NCBI GenBank assembly: GCA_030064795.1
Contig: JASJEI010000053.1
Span: forward strand, 1 to 30,284
Direction of reading: 5' to 3'
DNA from: Pleurocapsa sp. MO_226.B13
Lineage (GTDB): Bacteria > Cyanobacteriota > Cyanobacteriia > Cyanobacteriales > Xenococcaceae
DNA length: 30,284 bases
The notes beneath the pieces were generated by a model. It was not told the DNA's origin, ran no database searches, and worked only from the letters and a program-made list of their open reading frames with translations. A program made the position numbers and the translations under genes. Of this stretch, positions 9,101-17,500 are shown piece after piece (within the stretch, counting starts at the first letter, position 1; every line of letters starts with the position of its first letter).

Positions 9101-10732
9101 AACAACGGCAAAAGACCTCACCCCAAACGATTCCAAAACTTCCAAATGACACTCAGACAAGCTACCTTGATGAACATCATCGCAAACGTAGCTGGCATTA
9201 GTATCGTAGCGGAATCGCCCCCCCTGATGTTCTTGTAAATAGGAGTCTTCCCAACCACTGCCCACTAGTTTGGGAAATCCCGCTAGCTCCGATTCGGCAA
9301 TAAAATCACCTCCAAGGTAGTGATCGTGGAACTGGTAGATAACCACTCGCTCGATGCCTAACAGTTTGCGGACTTCTTGAGACACAGACTTAAACAGGGC
9401 ATCGAGATCTAAAGATTGGTTAATTTTATTAAATACTTTATTAAGGGATTGCTCCTGTCGAGCCAGCCGATCTAACTTTAGATTTCTGTCTTGAATTTCC
9501 TCCAGAATCTCCGCCTGACTCAGAGCAATACCAATCTGAGCAGCTACTCGCCGAAGCAGTTCGACTTCCGACTCTAACCAATCCCGCGTACTGGTATTTT
9601 GAAAAGCAGAGAGCAAGCCCCATAATTCTCTATCCTTGAAAATTGAGACTACAGCACAGGATTTTACCCCAAAAAATTCCAACGCCTCGATATGACATTC
9701 GCTCAAGTCTGCATTGTAGATATCATTGCAAACTAGGGCTTCGTCGTCGCGGAATCTTCCACCCCGATTTTCGTTTAAATAGGGGTCTTCCCAACCACTA
9801 CCAACCAGTTTGGGAAATCCAGGCAGTTCCGCTTCGGCGATAAAATCCCCGAAGTAGTCTTCACGAAACTTATAGATCGTGACTCGCTCGATACCTAATA
9901 GCTTGCGGACTTCTTGGGTCGCCACCTCAAATAACGTCTGGAGGTTGAAGGGTTTACGTAGCTTATCGAGAACCTTTGCCAGAGCCTTCTGAGTCTTTAG
10001 CTGTCCTTGCAGTTGCTCCCGTACTTGTTCAACTTGTAACTGTACCCCTAGCTCGGTGCATACTTCCTCCAGCAAGCGAAGCTCTGAATCTTGCCAAGGT
10101 CGAGGTTTCCAGCACTGTTGTACCACCATCAGTCCCCAAACTCGTTTTGGTAACAATACGGGCAGTGCCAAACTGGAGCTAACCTGAAAGCGTTCGGCTA
10201 GCTGCAACTGATAGGGAGACAGATCTGCCTGCTTTACGTCCGCGATCGCCACTATTTTGGCTCGTTGATAGCTTTTAGCATTGGATAAACCAAAGCACAA
10301 TGAGGGTAATTTTTCTCCTCTTGCGGGAGTAAATCCTTCTCGAACTACTTCGGCTACCACAACTCCGTTGCTGTCTGAACTAAAAGCATAGAGCAATACT
10401 CGATCCGCATTTAAAAGTTGCTTAACTTCCCTGACAGTCGTGTCAAGCAAAGTCGCATTATCTTCAGCCAGACGTAGTTTTTCGGCGATCGCCCGAATCT
10501 TTTCTGACTCTAACCTTTCCTGCTCCTCGACGGTAGTTGACAGTTTGATAACCCGCTCGATTCGCTCGCGCAAAGGCTTGGACTCTTTAAAGTCTAATTG
10601 GTCTAAATCCTTGGCCAAAGACTGCAATTCAGTTTTGACTTCTTGGCGATCGATATAACTCTTTTCCTTATAACCGTTTTCAGAGTTACGGAAGTTAGTA
10701 TTTATATTGGCGGAGTTAAACAGGCTGGTCAT
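6179..10732 (-). CDS. pixJ: Methyl-accepting phototaxis receptor with six GAF domains (PixJ/PtxD-like)
   Basis: 1517-aa sensor feeding pixL. Order: N-terminal coiled coil (to ~90); six GAF domains at about 95-230, 265-400, 445-580, 625-765, 805-965 and 1020-1160, joined by helical linkers; HAMP about 1190-1245; MCP signalling domain to the end with tip [20 protein letters not shown] and [15 protein letters not shown] (1356-1392). GAFs 2, 3, 4 and 6 carry the cyanobacteriochrome Cys-His pair: C346-H347, C528-H529, C707-H708, C1102-H1103. GAF5 has C912-Y913 plus an insert with C866. GAF1 lacks the pair. These Cys residues normally bind a linear tetrapyrrole, so four or five photosensing domains are likely. 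No transmembrane segment is visible, so the receptor should be cytoplasmic, unlike the membrane-bound Synechocystis PixJ. GAFs 2-4 are very alike, indicating recent internal duplication. Confidence 0.93.
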   Translation of the reverse strand: MTSLFNSANINTNFRNSENGYKEKSYIDRQEVKTELQSLAKDLDQLDFKESKPLRERIERVIKLSTTVEEQERLESEKIRAIAEKLRLAEDNATLLDTTVREVKQLLNADRVLLYAFSSDSNGVVVAEVVREGFTPARGEKLPSLCFGLSNAKSYQRAKIVAIADVKQADLSPYQLQLAERFQVSSSLALPVLLPKRVWGLMVVQQCWKPRPWQDSELRLLEEVCTELGVQLQVEQVREQLQGQLKTQKALAKVLDKLRKPFNLQTLFEVATQEVRKLLGIERVTIYKFREDYFGDFIAEAELPGFPKLVGSGWEDPYLNENRGGRFRDDEALVCNDIYNADLSECHIEALEFFGVKSCAVVSIFKDRELWGLLSAFQNTSTRDWLESEVELLRRVAAQIGIALSQAEILEEIQDRNLKLDRLARQEQSLNKVFNKINQSLDLDALFKSVSQEVRKLLGIERVVIYQFHDHYLGGDFIAESELAGFPKLVGSGWEDSYLQEHQGGRFRYDTNASYVCDDVHQGSLSECHLEVLESFGVRSFAVVGLFKEQKLWGLLAGFQNTSAHHWSDSEVELLKRVAAQIGIALNQAENLEQLEARNTDLDTLARQEQTLSRVVDKIRSSLDLETIFQTATQEVRKLLEIERVTIYKFNEEYFGEFVGEAELPGYPKFIGQNWDDPYLNENQGGRFQNDEALVCNDIYNAGLTDCHIEALEYYGLKSCAVVSIFKGQELWGLLSAFQNTGPRNWSESELQLLKRVAAQIGIALKQAETFEQVQTKNAQLARIAEREQFLTRIIENIRKPLNVETNFRTTTKELRSILNCDRVAIYQFNPDWSGHFIAESYGRGWESLMEKQKIIPNLQESLSDCQGIKSMNKDSLRFSDDTFLQETQGGRFRDRQLVTRDDIYQAGFTPCYLEVLEEYQAKAYAIAPIFLGEKLWGLLAAFQNTGPRHWETGELNVLSQIATQLGVALQQGQYVKELQQQSEQISQLAEQGVGFAKLIYQIGQQSPAQLQDGFSIKSLLRLATSETRRLFNTDRVAIYHFNLDWSGKFIVEDVGRDWNPLVGSILEEVKDTYLQENQGGRYAQNESLRVDNIYTQGYQDCHIQLLEQFQAKAYMIAPIFNGERLWGLLAVYHNQEPRSWNDNELRLLTQVASQLGVVIQRMDDLQKLARQQRKLAEAAEREKTDKERLQRETLSLLRTIEPSLQGDLTVKVPLWEDEIGTIADGYNTTLQTLRELVRQVKSSAEKVDQTCNNSTLAVGQLSDRAEQQSQQLKQALKELEQMVESIAQVTENAQQVDRAVLNANQTVRVGDSVMEETVAGIAEIRETVSETAKKLKNLGESSQKIAKVVSLIDNFANQTNLLAINAAIEATRAGEYGRGFAVVADEIRTLAYQSANATTEIERLVQEIRSETQSVTEAMELGIMRVIKGTELVNKTRQSLDEIKSATNQISDRVQQITASTSTQTEQSQLMTKAMTDVASVADQTSENSVKIASLFEELQATSEQLQTSISKFKID

Positions 10733-10812
10733 AAAATCTATTTTCTAACTAGTAATTATGGTTTAATTTGTTGCTCGTAACCGTTGGCTTCCTAAAGTTT
10801 TCTGCTCTTTAA

Positions 10813-11358
10813 TCATTCAATCTCTCGATCTAAATTTTCGACTTTCTCGATAATGGCATCTGCATTCAAGAGGGCTAAAGTATTTCCCTCCGAATCAACA
10901 AAATAGCCCTCTAAAAATGCTAGTAATTTAGAGGGCAACGTCTGAGCAGGAAAAGGCTTTAGATCATTCAGATTGTAAACTTCAATCGAGCTAACTTGCT
11001 CTACTAATAGTCCGATGGCTTGTTCTGAAGCTTTTACTAGTATTGCCATGTAGACTTCGGGGATTAGTTCTCGTTGAGATAGATGAGCATCTCCCATTAA
11101 ATACAGTAAGTCTACCATCCAAATGGCTTCACCCCGTCTGTTGGCAATTCCTAATAAATACTGAGGCAATTCGGGAATTGGTAAAATCTCTTTCGGGCGA
11201 ACTTTAATTACCTCTACTAAGCGGTCTAGAGACAACAAACCAGTAGTTTCTTCACCCAGAGAAAATCGCACAAATCGGCACGTTTTTGCTTCCCATTCTG
11301 CTATTTGCTGCATCTGCTCAAACTTAACTAAATCCGCAAGCGGTTCTGTTTGCCTCAT
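10813..11358 (-). CDS. pixI: CheW-type coupling protein (PixI-like)
   Basis: 181-aa CheW-domain protein expected to bridge the PixJ receptor and the PixL kinase. After a ~25-residue lead the CheW domain begins CRFVRFSLGEETTGLLSLDRLVEVI; the typical central motif is clear, LLGIANRRGEAIWMVDLLYL, with the conserved Asn-Arg-Arg-Gly that contacts receptor and kinase. AILVKASEQAIGLLVEQVSS follows as the second half-barrel, and the C-terminus is an acidic helix. It lies 14 bp after pixH and 80 bp before pixJ, the same order as Synechocystis pixH-pixI-pixJ1. Being the CheW with the intact RRG motif, it is the likelier main coupler of the two in this operon. Confidence 0.88.
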   Translation of the reverse strand: MRQTEPLADLVKFEQMQQIAEWEAKTCRFVRFSLGEETTGLLSLDRLVEVIKVRPKEILPIPELPQYLLGIANRRGEAIWMVDLLYLMGDAHLSQRELIPEVYMAILVKASEQAIGLLVEQVSSIEVYNLNDLKPFPAQTLPSKLLAFLEGYFVDSEGNTLALLNADAIIEKVENLDREIE

Positions 11359-11372
11359 CGATAGCTGTCTCC

Positions 11373-11732
11373 CTAAATAAATTGACGAATTGTGTCGAGC
11401 AACTTATCTCTATCGACGGGTTTGGTCAGATAAGCATCTGCTCCGCCCATTTTTCCCCATTGCTTGTCTACTTCTGTATTTTTGGTAGAGCAAAGTACGA
11501 TGGGAATACTTTTGGTTTGAGGATCGGATTTGAGTTGACGGCAAAGTTGAAACCCGCTTTGTCCTGGCAAAATCACATCCAAAACAATTAAATCTGGCTT
11601 TTGCTGTTGTAGTCTAGCTTGAGCATCTTCCCCAGTTCTAACTGGCATTACTGACAGCCCTTCTTTTTGTAAATAGAGCGTTAATAGCTCCATATCTGTC
11701 ATACTGTCTTCGACAATCATCACTGTATTCAT
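11373..11732 (-). CDS. pixH: CheY-like single-domain response regulator (PixH-like)
   Basis: 119-aa stand-alone receiver. All catalytic residues are visible: acidic pair E8-D9 (MIVEDSMTD), phosphoacceptor D52 (LIVLDVILPGQSG), switch residue S82/T83 (IVLCSTKN) and K104 (AYLTKPVD). No output domain, so it acts by protein contact after phosphorylation by the CheA-type kinase. By analogy with Synechocystis PixH it would affect type IV pilus-driven motility or act as a phosphate sink. ATG at 11732, 95 bp after the pixG stop and 14 bp before pixI. Confidence 0.92.
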   Translation of the reverse strand: MNTVMIVEDSMTDMELLTLYLQKEGLSVMPVRTGEDAQARLQQQKPDLIVLDVILPGQSGFQLCRQLKSDPQTKSIPIVLCSTKNTEVDKQWGKMGGADAYLTKPVDRDKLLDTIRQFI

Positions 11733-11827
11733 TGCTATTTTTCGATCTATTGAATATTTTGAAGTTACAGAAATTACTAATATTGCTTCTCAAAAGTCAA
11801 AAGTTTTTCTGTTTGGAGTTTTATGCC

Positions 11828-13036
11828 TTACGATTCAAGCGATACATACTTACGCAACATGGATAATACCTGCTTCTGATTGACTGGTTTAGAGATAAAG
11901 TCACTAGCCCCCACAATTTTGCTTCTCACTCGGTCGATCAGTCCATCTTGACCCGTCAAAATCACAATCGGAATATTTTTAGCTTGAGAAATTCGCCTAA
12001 TTTGAGCGCATAGTTCGTAACCATTAACAATTGGCATCACTAAATCGAGAAAAATCAGATCTGGTTGAATTTTAAGCAGCTTGGGAATTGCCACGATCGG
12101 GTCTTGGATCTCATAAAAACGATAACCTTCCTGGGCAACGATCTGTTTCATCTGAGTACATACTGTTGGACTATCATCAATGCACATTACTCTAGGCATA
12201 GAATCTTGAGGAAATAAATCTGATGATAAAATACCAGCAAATGACGGCTCGATTGCTCGACTTGGTTTTTCTACATCCTGGGTATTTTTTACAGAATCAT
12301 TTTCTCTAATTTTCTGGATTTCTAAGAAGCTCATTATCCCCGATTTAACGTATTGGACAAAAAATAAAGTTAAATCTGGCAGGGGTTGGTTTAATGCTAA
12401 AGATAAGCTCCGTATGGTTTGCTTGCCATTTACCAACTTAGTCAGTAGCCAATATTCATCTGCTGAGTTTTCCAAGTCTTTCCGTAGCCGTTCGGGTTGC
12501 TCGACGATCGGAACTAAGTTGGGCGAGTATTGATTTAATTCCAGCTGTTGCCAGAGTTGCCATTTTTGCGTGACTTCCGCTAAACTTTGGTCTATCCGAG
12601 TAAAAGTGAAGGCAGATTGAGGACAATTCTCCTCATCATAAGTACACAGAAGCGGACGGTCTGGTTGCTCATGCTCGTATTGTAAGATATCAAACAAAAC
12701 TTCATCTAAAGTATCTTTAACTAAAGCTACTATCTGAGAACGCTTCCTCATGTCTTGTTTTAGTATGCTTGAAAGTAGTAAGTATCCGTCAAATTTAGCT
12801 GTTTCTGAATTGGTTTGCTGCAATTGACTGATTTCAGGACAATAATGATTCAAAAGCCGATGCCAACGCTCTAAAGGGTAGGTTCCTCCTCCAGCCCAAA
12901 TTAAACGCCCCAAGTAAAAATACAGACTCCACCTTAGCTTCTTTGAAGCCTCAATATCCAGCCTACATCTAAAAAGTTGTGACTGAAACTGATACAGCAG
13001 AGAAGCCAGACCAAGCTGATTTTTTAATTCCAACAT
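11828..13036 (-). CDS. pixG: PatA-family response regulator with N-terminal PATAN region (PixG-like)
   Basis: First gene of the operon. I take ATG 13036 (MLELKNQLGL, 402 aa); a TTG at 13045 would add three residues. The N-terminal ~250 residues match the PATAN-type region: an opening helical block with FYLGRLIWAGGG and HRLLNHYCPE, then a winged-helix-like block (YWLLTKLVNGKQTIRSLS ... FVQYVKSGI). A linker leads to a C-terminal receiver with D287/D288, phospho-D331 (IFLDLVMPIVNGYEL), T361 (VILTGQDG) and K383 (ISKPVN). PatA-type regulators set pilus or heterocyst polarity; in the pix context this one should receive phosphate from PixL and act on motility. Its start region and promoter are part of a 187-bp tandem duplication, and the second copy has lost both candidate start codons. 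Confidence 0.88.
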   Translation of the reverse strand: MLELKNQLGLASLLYQFQSQLFRCRLDIEASKKLRWSLYFYLGRLIWAGGGTYPLERWHRLLNHYCPEISQLQQTNSETAKFDGYLLLSSILKQDMRKRSQIVALVKDTLDEVLFDILQYEHEQPDRPLLCTYDEENCPQSAFTFTRIDQSLAEVTQKWQLWQQLELNQYSPNLVPIVEQPERLRKDLENSADEYWLLTKLVNGKQTIRSLSLALNQPLPDLTLFFVQYVKSGIMSFLEIQKIRENDSVKNTQDVEKPSRAIEPSFAGILSSDLFPQDSMPRVMCIDDSPTVCTQMKQIVAQEGYRFYEIQDPIVAIPKLLKIQPDLIFLDLVMPIVNGYELCAQIRRISQAKNIPIVILTGQDGLIDRVRSKIVGASDFISKPVNQKQVLSMLRKYVSLES

Positions 13037-13072
13037 ACTATCCAAGCATACAAATATGTTTTTTGAGATTAC

Positions 13073-13089
13073 AGTTACTTAAAGTAACT
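13073..13089. promoter_or_regulatory. Operator-like palindrome in pixG leader
   Basis: AGTTACTT-A-AAGTAACT, 8-bp perfect arms around one base, 37 bp upstream of the pixG ATG. An identical copy is at 13260-13276 through the tandem duplication. It resembles a site for a dimeric regulator, but could equally be an RNA hairpin in the leader. The cognate factor is unknown. Confidence 0.45.
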
Positions 13090-13123
13090 TTGAATATCTG
13101 GAAATTACGTAAGTAATATAGCT

Positions 13124-13151
13124 ATTTTAGCTCGAACAACTAAAGTAGCAA
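13124..13151 (-). promoter_or_regulatory. Candidate sigma-70-type promoter of the pix operon
   Basis: On the minus strand TTGCTA (13151-13146), 16-bp spacer, TAAAAT (13129-13124). The -10 matches the consensus at 5 of 6 positions and the -35 at 4 of 6. It would give a leader of roughly 80 nt. In the upstream duplicate the -35 reads TCGCTA. Judged by eye only. Confidence 0.35.
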
Positions 13152-13389
13152 AATATACTGAATAATTTTTCTAGATAATTTGAAAAGGCTCAAGCACTCA
13201 GCCTAGTTTTTTAATTCCAATATACTATCTAAGCATACAAATATGTTTTTTGAGATTACAGTTACTTAAAGTAACTTTGAATATCTGGAAATTACGTAAG
13301 TAATATAGCTATTTTAGCTCGAACAACTAAAGTAGCGAAATATACTGAATAATTTTTCTAGATAATTTGAAAAGGCTCAAGCACTCAGC

Positions 13390-13805
13390 TACAGACAATT
13401 CTGAAATATACGACATCAGTTTGTCAATGTTTTTACTTAAATCATGACACGACTTGAATCAGTGATTACACGGATGCTAGTCCCTTATTTGGTGTTGCTG
13501 AATAAGTAATAATTCAGACCCTCGCGGGAACAGTTTTAAACTTAAGCTTGGGATTGGCATCACTAGTTGAAATTAAGCTACATAAAGTATTATCAAAAAT
13601 AAAGTTTAAGTAAAATCAAGGAAAATAGATTTAAGATTTAGTAAACACCAAAGTATAAATGCCGATCTTTTTGTATTCTAGATTGAGTTAGCTGTAATTT
13701 GCAGAGACTTTCTACTTGGAAAAAGCCGATATTTTATGATTATAAATTCCTAAGATCAGTAGATTAATTTCAGTAAAAATATTTATCTAGTATTTAAGTT
13801 GGCTA
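13390..13805. other. AT-rich intergenic region upstream of the TPR gene
   Basis: No convincing gene. It contains TGGTGTTGCTGAAT at 13490-13503, identical to 1897-1910, followed by a CTGAAT...ATTCAG inverted repeat, so probably a transposon-end remnant. The promoter of the TPR gene should lie in the AT-rich part nearest 13805, but no clear boxes stand out. Confidence 0.5.
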
Positions 13806-15770
13806 ATGTTCAAGCTATTTAAAAATCTTCTTCCTGCTGAATCTGTAAGTAAATCTGATTCGGCGATCGCAAATTCCAACTCTAGCTTATCTGAAGCTTG
13901 GGAAGCACAAATTGCCCATGCAGATAGTTTGTGGGAACAAGGTAAATTGAGCGAAGCTCTAGCAATATATGGTTTGGCGATTGAAAAAAACCCCAATTTG
14001 TATGAAATACAGCAGCGTTTGGCAGGACGTTTGAAGCAACAAGGAGATCTGGCATTAGCCTATGAAAAATTAGCGACAGACTTAAAAAATCAGGGAAACA
14101 TCCCCGAAGCAGCTAATTATTATCGTCAAGCAATCAATCTCAAAGCTTTGACTGGAAATACAAAGGAACAGTTGCTCAGATCTAGTGTTTCTAAAACTCA
14201 AAGATCGCCCATACCTCTTTCTAGCCTAAAAGAAGCAGCATTTTCTTTTCAACCTTTAACCAATAATTCTGCCTTGGCTACAGTCTCATCGCCAAAATTA
14301 TCTTGGTCAAATAATGCTGGAGTAGATTCAAATGTATCTCCTTCATTTTCTCCTCGTCTCAAAGCGGTTAATCCCCAACAAGCTAAGGATATTGATTGGG
14401 AAACCGCACAAGTTTATCTCCAAAAAGCACTAGATCATCTAGAAAAACAAGAATGGGAACAGTCTGCTCTTGCCTGCAAACAAGCAACTAAAATCCTGCC
14501 CAATATGGCAGAAGCCTATAAAATTTGGGGAAATGCCTTACAAAGAATGGGTAAGACGGCAGAAGCAATGTCTTGCTATGCCAAGGCAGTAGAAATCAAA
14601 CCAAATTTAGCTCAGGTTTACGCGGGAATTGCAGATATTTACGGTCAACAAAAAAAATGGCAACAAGCAATTAAACACTATCAAAAAGCAATTATCATTA
14701 AACCTAGTGCCAAGGTGTATCGTAGTTTAGCCGAAATTTGGCAACAGCAAGGAGATTCAGAGCAAGCCCAGTTAAATCTGGACAAAGCGATGAAATTAGA
14801 ATTATCTCAACAGCGGTCTAAGTCTAATTCAGAGAAGACGATGAGCGAGCCAAATATAGCCACAGAATCGGAGTCTGAATCTGTACGCTCAGTAGAAGCA
14901 TATTGCCGTGCAGCTAGAGAATCAGAACAACAAGATAATTGGAAACAGGCAGCAATTTACTATCGTAAGGCTCTCGATATTAGTATGGCTTTACCCGCGC
15001 TGCCACCCCAGACAATTTCCAAGTCACCAGTAACACCATCTGATTCCGAGTCACAAAAGCCACAACCACCTCAAGAAAATTCAACCGCAACACAATCTGA
15101 AGCTTCTGAAAGTCAATTAGATAGAGCAATCAAACGTTATCTGAAGCAATCGAAGCTACAGCCAAATTCTCCCAAAATTCATACCGATCTGGGCAATTTG
15201 TATGCCAGAAAAGCTAAATGGCGATATGCGATCGCTTCTTACCGTAAAGCAATTGAGATCGATCCTCAATATGCTAAGGCACACTTAAATTTAGCCAGAA
15301 CCTTATTAAAGATAGGTAAACAACAAGAGTTCATCAAACAGATGCAGGTAGCCTTGGGGATCGAATCAAAAATTGGCTCGGCATTAGACCGTTTTTATTT
15401 GGCTAATGCTCTGATCGATCGAGATCAATATCAACAAGCCATCGGCTTTTATTACAAAGCGATTATTCTCAATCCCAAATTTGCTCAAGCCTATCACCGT
15501 ATGGCGGAGGTATTAAGCAAACAGGGCAAACATCAGCAGGCGATCGAATTTTTGAAACAAGCAATTCATCATAACCCTAAAGATGCAGAATCCTATTTCT
15601 TTTCGGGACAACAATTTGAACTGCTTCAGCAATGGGATAATGCGGTTAAAACTTATAGTAAAGTACTTCAATTGGAACCTCAATTTCCTGGAGCAACTCA
15701 GAAATTAAATCACGCCCTAGCAGAGAAGTTAAAGCTAAGTCATAAGCCAAAAGGCGAATCAGCAGAATAA
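13806..15770 (+). CDS. Tetratricopeptide-repeat protein, 654 aa
   Basis: Built almost entirely of TPR helical hairpins, in blocks: residues ~35-105, ~200-330, ~365-395 and ~430-640, with consensus signatures such as AEAYKIWGNALQRMGKTAEA, AKAHLNLARTLLKIGKQ and AQAYHRMAEVLSKQGKHQQA. Ser/Gln/Pro-rich linkers (about 120-190 and 400-425) separate the blocks. No signal peptide, membrane segment, glycosyltransferase or kinase domain is visible, so it looks like a cytoplasmic scaffold. It is divergent from the phototaxis operon across ~760 bp, so a link to that system is only positional. A HIP1 site lies near the start of the coding sequence. The substrate or partner cannot be read from sequence. Confidence 0.9.
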   Translation: MFKLFKNLLPAESVSKSDSAIANSNSSLSEAWEAQIAHADSLWEQGKLSEALAIYGLAIEKNPNLYEIQQRLAGRLKQQGDLALAYEKLATDLKNQGNIPEAANYYRQAINLKALTGNTKEQLLRSSVSKTQRSPIPLSSLKEAAFSFQPLTNNSALATVSSPKLSWSNNAGVDSNVSPSFSPRLKAVNPQQAKDIDWETAQVYLQKALDHLEKQEWEQSALACKQATKILPNMAEAYKIWGNALQRMGKTAEAMSCYAKAVEIKPNLAQVYAGIADIYGQQKKWQQAIKHYQKAIIIKPSAKVYRSLAEIWQQQGDSEQAQLNLDKAMKLELSQQRSKSNSEKTMSEPNIATESESESVRSVEAYCRAARESEQQDNWKQAAIYYRKALDISMALPALPPQTISKSPVTPSDSESQKPQPPQENSTATQSEASESQLDRAIKRYLKQSKLQPNSPKIHTDLGNLYARKAKWRYAIASYRKAIEIDPQYAKAHLNLARTLLKIGKQQEFIKQMQVALGIESKIGSALDRFYLANALIDRDQYQQAIGFYYKAIILNPKFAQAYHRMAEVLSKQGKHQQAIEFLKQAIHHNPKDAESYFFSGQQFELLQQWDNAVKTYSKVLQLEPQFPGATQKLNHALAEKLKLSHKPKGESAE

Positions 15771-15806
15771 TTAAGCCATTTCTCTCAATTAAGAGCATTA
15801 TTCTGC
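15762..15806. terminator. Inverted repeat between convergent TPR gene and ridA
   Basis: GCAGAATAAT (15762-15771) pairs perfectly with ATTATTCTGC (15797-15806); the first arm overlaps the TPR stop codon. Inside the loop CTCT...AGAG can form a smaller hairpin. No strong T-run, so factor-independent termination is uncertain, but the convergent setting suits a shared transcript end. Confidence 0.45.
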
Positions 15807-15843
15807 TTTCGGTTGTCGATCGCTGGCGGATAATAATGCTCGA

Positions 15844-16239
15844 TTAGGAATCGATCGCCGCTATACATTCAATCTCTACCAAGACATCTTTGGGGAGGCG
15901 AGAAACCTCGACGCAAGCGCGAGCGGGGGCGGTGTCTTCGCTAAAATATTGAGCATAGACTTGATTCATGGCAGTAAAATTAGCCAGATCGGTGAGAAAG
16001 ACGCTAGTTTTGACCACATTTTCCCAACTAGCTCCCGCTGCGGTTAAGATCGCTTCGAGATTAGTCATTACCTGTTTGGTTTGAGCAGTAATATCTCCCT
16101 CTCCCACAATCTCTCCCGTCTGGGGATCTAGGGGAACTTGTCCTGCGACAAACAGCATTTGACCAGAAGTCGCGATCGCTTGATTATATGGGCCCACGGG
16201 AGTGGGAGCTAAGTCAGTACTAATAACTTTTTTAGACAT
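15844..16239 (-). CDS. ridA: RidA family enamine/imine deaminase
   Basis: 131 aa, the usual RidA length. RidA hydrolyses reactive 2-aminoacrylate and related enamines made by PLP enzymes, releasing ammonia and protecting them from damage; it acts as a cytoplasmic trimer. Family signatures are clear: PVGPYNQAI with Y18, [38 protein letters not shown], the key arginine R107 in [13 protein letters not shown], and E122 in VLVEIECIA. The ATG at 16239 lies 8 bp inside the end of menA, so the two genes are translationally coupled. The pairing with menA need not mean a quinone role. Confidence 0.95.
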   Translation of the reverse strand: MSKKVISTDLAPTPVGPYNQAIATSGQMLFVAGQVPLDPQTGEIVGEGDITAQTKQVMTNLEAILTAAGASWENVVKTSVFLTDLANFTAMNQVYAQYFSEDTAPARACVEVSRLPKDVLVEIECIAAIDS

Positions 16240-17140
16240 AAAAATTGAAAATTAATCCTAAAATTAGTAGCAATGAACTGGAAAGATATAAATTGACGGC
16301 AACAAACTTGCTATTGCTTACTTTTTCTGGGTTGGCGTGGTTTTGATTGACGTGCTTGACTAGCTGATAGGCAAAGGGCAAACTAGCAAAAACGATTAGA
16401 CTCAGCAGAGGCAAAGTTTTACCGATCGCTAAAATCAGCGTCAGAAGATAAATACTCGCAGTCAATAAGGTTAATACTTTTGCACCTGTTTTTGTTCCCA
16501 AACGGACAATTGGCGATCGCTTTCCTGCTGCTAGATCGTCTTCTACCTGATGGAAATGGGAACAGAACAAGATAATCGAAGTGCTAACGCCGATAATGCT
16601 AGAAATTGCCAGATTCCCCCAAGAAAATGTCTGGGTTTGCGAATAATAGGCTGCGGATACAGCACCAGGGCCAAAGGTAAAAAAGCAGATTATTTCTCCT
16701 AACCCCAGATATCCCAAGCGAAAAGGAGGCCCTTGATAGGTATAGCCCAACAGACAGCATAACAGCACTAACTCCAGCACCGTCAAGTCTTGTTGCCACC
16801 AAGTTATAGCAGCAATACCTGCAATTCCCATTCCCAAACAGAGGTTGGCAGCCCAAAAAACCAAGGATTTGTTTCCGGTTAAATTGACGACTGAATGCTC
16901 TTTGTTGATATCGATACCCGTTTCGGAGTCAAAAACATCATTGCTCAGATTGAGCCAAGCGATAATTAAGATTGCCGAACCCAAAAAAGTAAAAAAAATC
17001 TGGGGTTGAAAAATCTGAGTTTGGAAAAAGGCTACTGATGTCCCCACAGCGATCGGCGCGATCGCTACACTATATATTGGTGGTTTAATCGCAGCAAGCC
17101 ATAAATGATGAGTTTTTTTGCTTATTTGCTTGGTAGTCAT
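16232..17140 (-). CDS. menA: 1,4-dihydroxy-2-naphthoate phytyltransferase
   Basis: Membrane prenyltransferase that attaches the phytyl chain to dihydroxynaphthoate, a late step to phylloquinone, the electron carrier of photosystem I. The 302-aa protein has the UbiA-family layout: about eight or nine hydrophobic helices, the first Asp motif [11 protein letters not shown] (N67, D68, D71), and the second, [14 protein letters not shown] (D201, D202). [15 protein letters not shown] near residue 20 is the typical MenA beginning. It overlaps ridA by 8 bp and is divergent from menF, so the men genes flank a shared 360-bp control region. Phytyl rather than polyprenyl specificity is inferred from the cyanobacterial context. 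Confidence 0.93.
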   Translation of the reverse strand: MTTKQISKKTHHLWLAAIKPPIYSVAIAPIAVGTSVAFFQTQIFQPQIFFTFLGSAILIIAWLNLSNDVFDSETGIDINKEHSVVNLTGNKSLVFWAANLCLGMGIAGIAAITWWQQDLTVLELVLLCCLLGYTYQGPPFRLGYLGLGEIICFFTFGPGAVSAAYYSQTQTFSWGNLAISSIIGVSTSIILFCSHFHQVEDDLAAGKRSPIVRLGTKTGAKVLTLLTASIYLLTLILAIGKTLPLLSLIVFASLPFAYQLVKHVNQNHANPEKVSNSKFVAVNLYLSSSLLLILGLIFNFYV

Positions 17141-17500
17141 AGAGATGTGACAAGCGGTCAGAATTACAGTTATGTCGCTATAAAGACGACCTCTTGTACC
17201 CTATCAGGTATAGTCCCTAGTCTTTATTTTGTTTCATGAAAGTTTATTTTTGGCAATTTTTTCTCGCTTCCTAAGTAGTTAATCACCTTTTTTTCTCGAC
17301 CTTCTGAGTCGATCTTTTCTCCTGGCTGTTGCGAGCGAGCAGTCGTTACCCGATCGACAATTAGCTCAACTAGCCTGTTGGGACTATTGCAGCTATTAGC
17401 CTATAATGTGTATCATAAATTCACTTTTTTTTATTAGCTGTTTACTAATAGACAATCAACTTAATATTTTGGCAAGATTGTTGCCGAATTTTTTTAGGGA
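17141..17500. other. Divergent menA-menF intergenic region
   Basis: 360 bp with no gene. It must hold both men promoters. TCGAC-N7-GTCGA gives a short inverted repeat near 17297-17313. The only good promoter candidate is on the menF side. Confidence 0.6.
17378..17407 (+). promoter_or_regulatory. Candidate menF promoter
   Basis: TTGGGA (17378-17383), 18-bp spacer, perfect TATAAT (17402-17407). It would give a leader of roughly 85 nt before the ATG at 17501. The -35 matches at 4 of 6 positions. Confidence 0.45.

Larger units (their letters stand above)
13016..13389. repeat. 187-bp direct tandem duplication covering the pix operon promoter and pixG start
   Basis: Unit 1 (about 13016-13202) and unit 2 (about 13203-13389) are adjacent. 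From 13020/13207 onward they match over 183 bp with three differences: C13034/T13221 (pixG ATG becomes ATA), C13043/T13230 (alternative TTG becomes TTA) and A13150/G13337 (within a putative -35 box). The first few bases of each unit match less well. The duplication is therefore recent; the operon-proximal copy keeps the start codon. Confidence 0.95.

Noticed and set aside
9441..10658. Several 60-70-aa plus- and minus-strand frames within pixJ
   Set aside because: Shadows of the receptor gene in other frames, with no domain or ribosome-binding site.
16599..16856. 85-aa minus-strand frame within menA
   Set aside because: Out-of-frame shadow of menA; the hydrophobic residues come from the membrane helices of the real gene.
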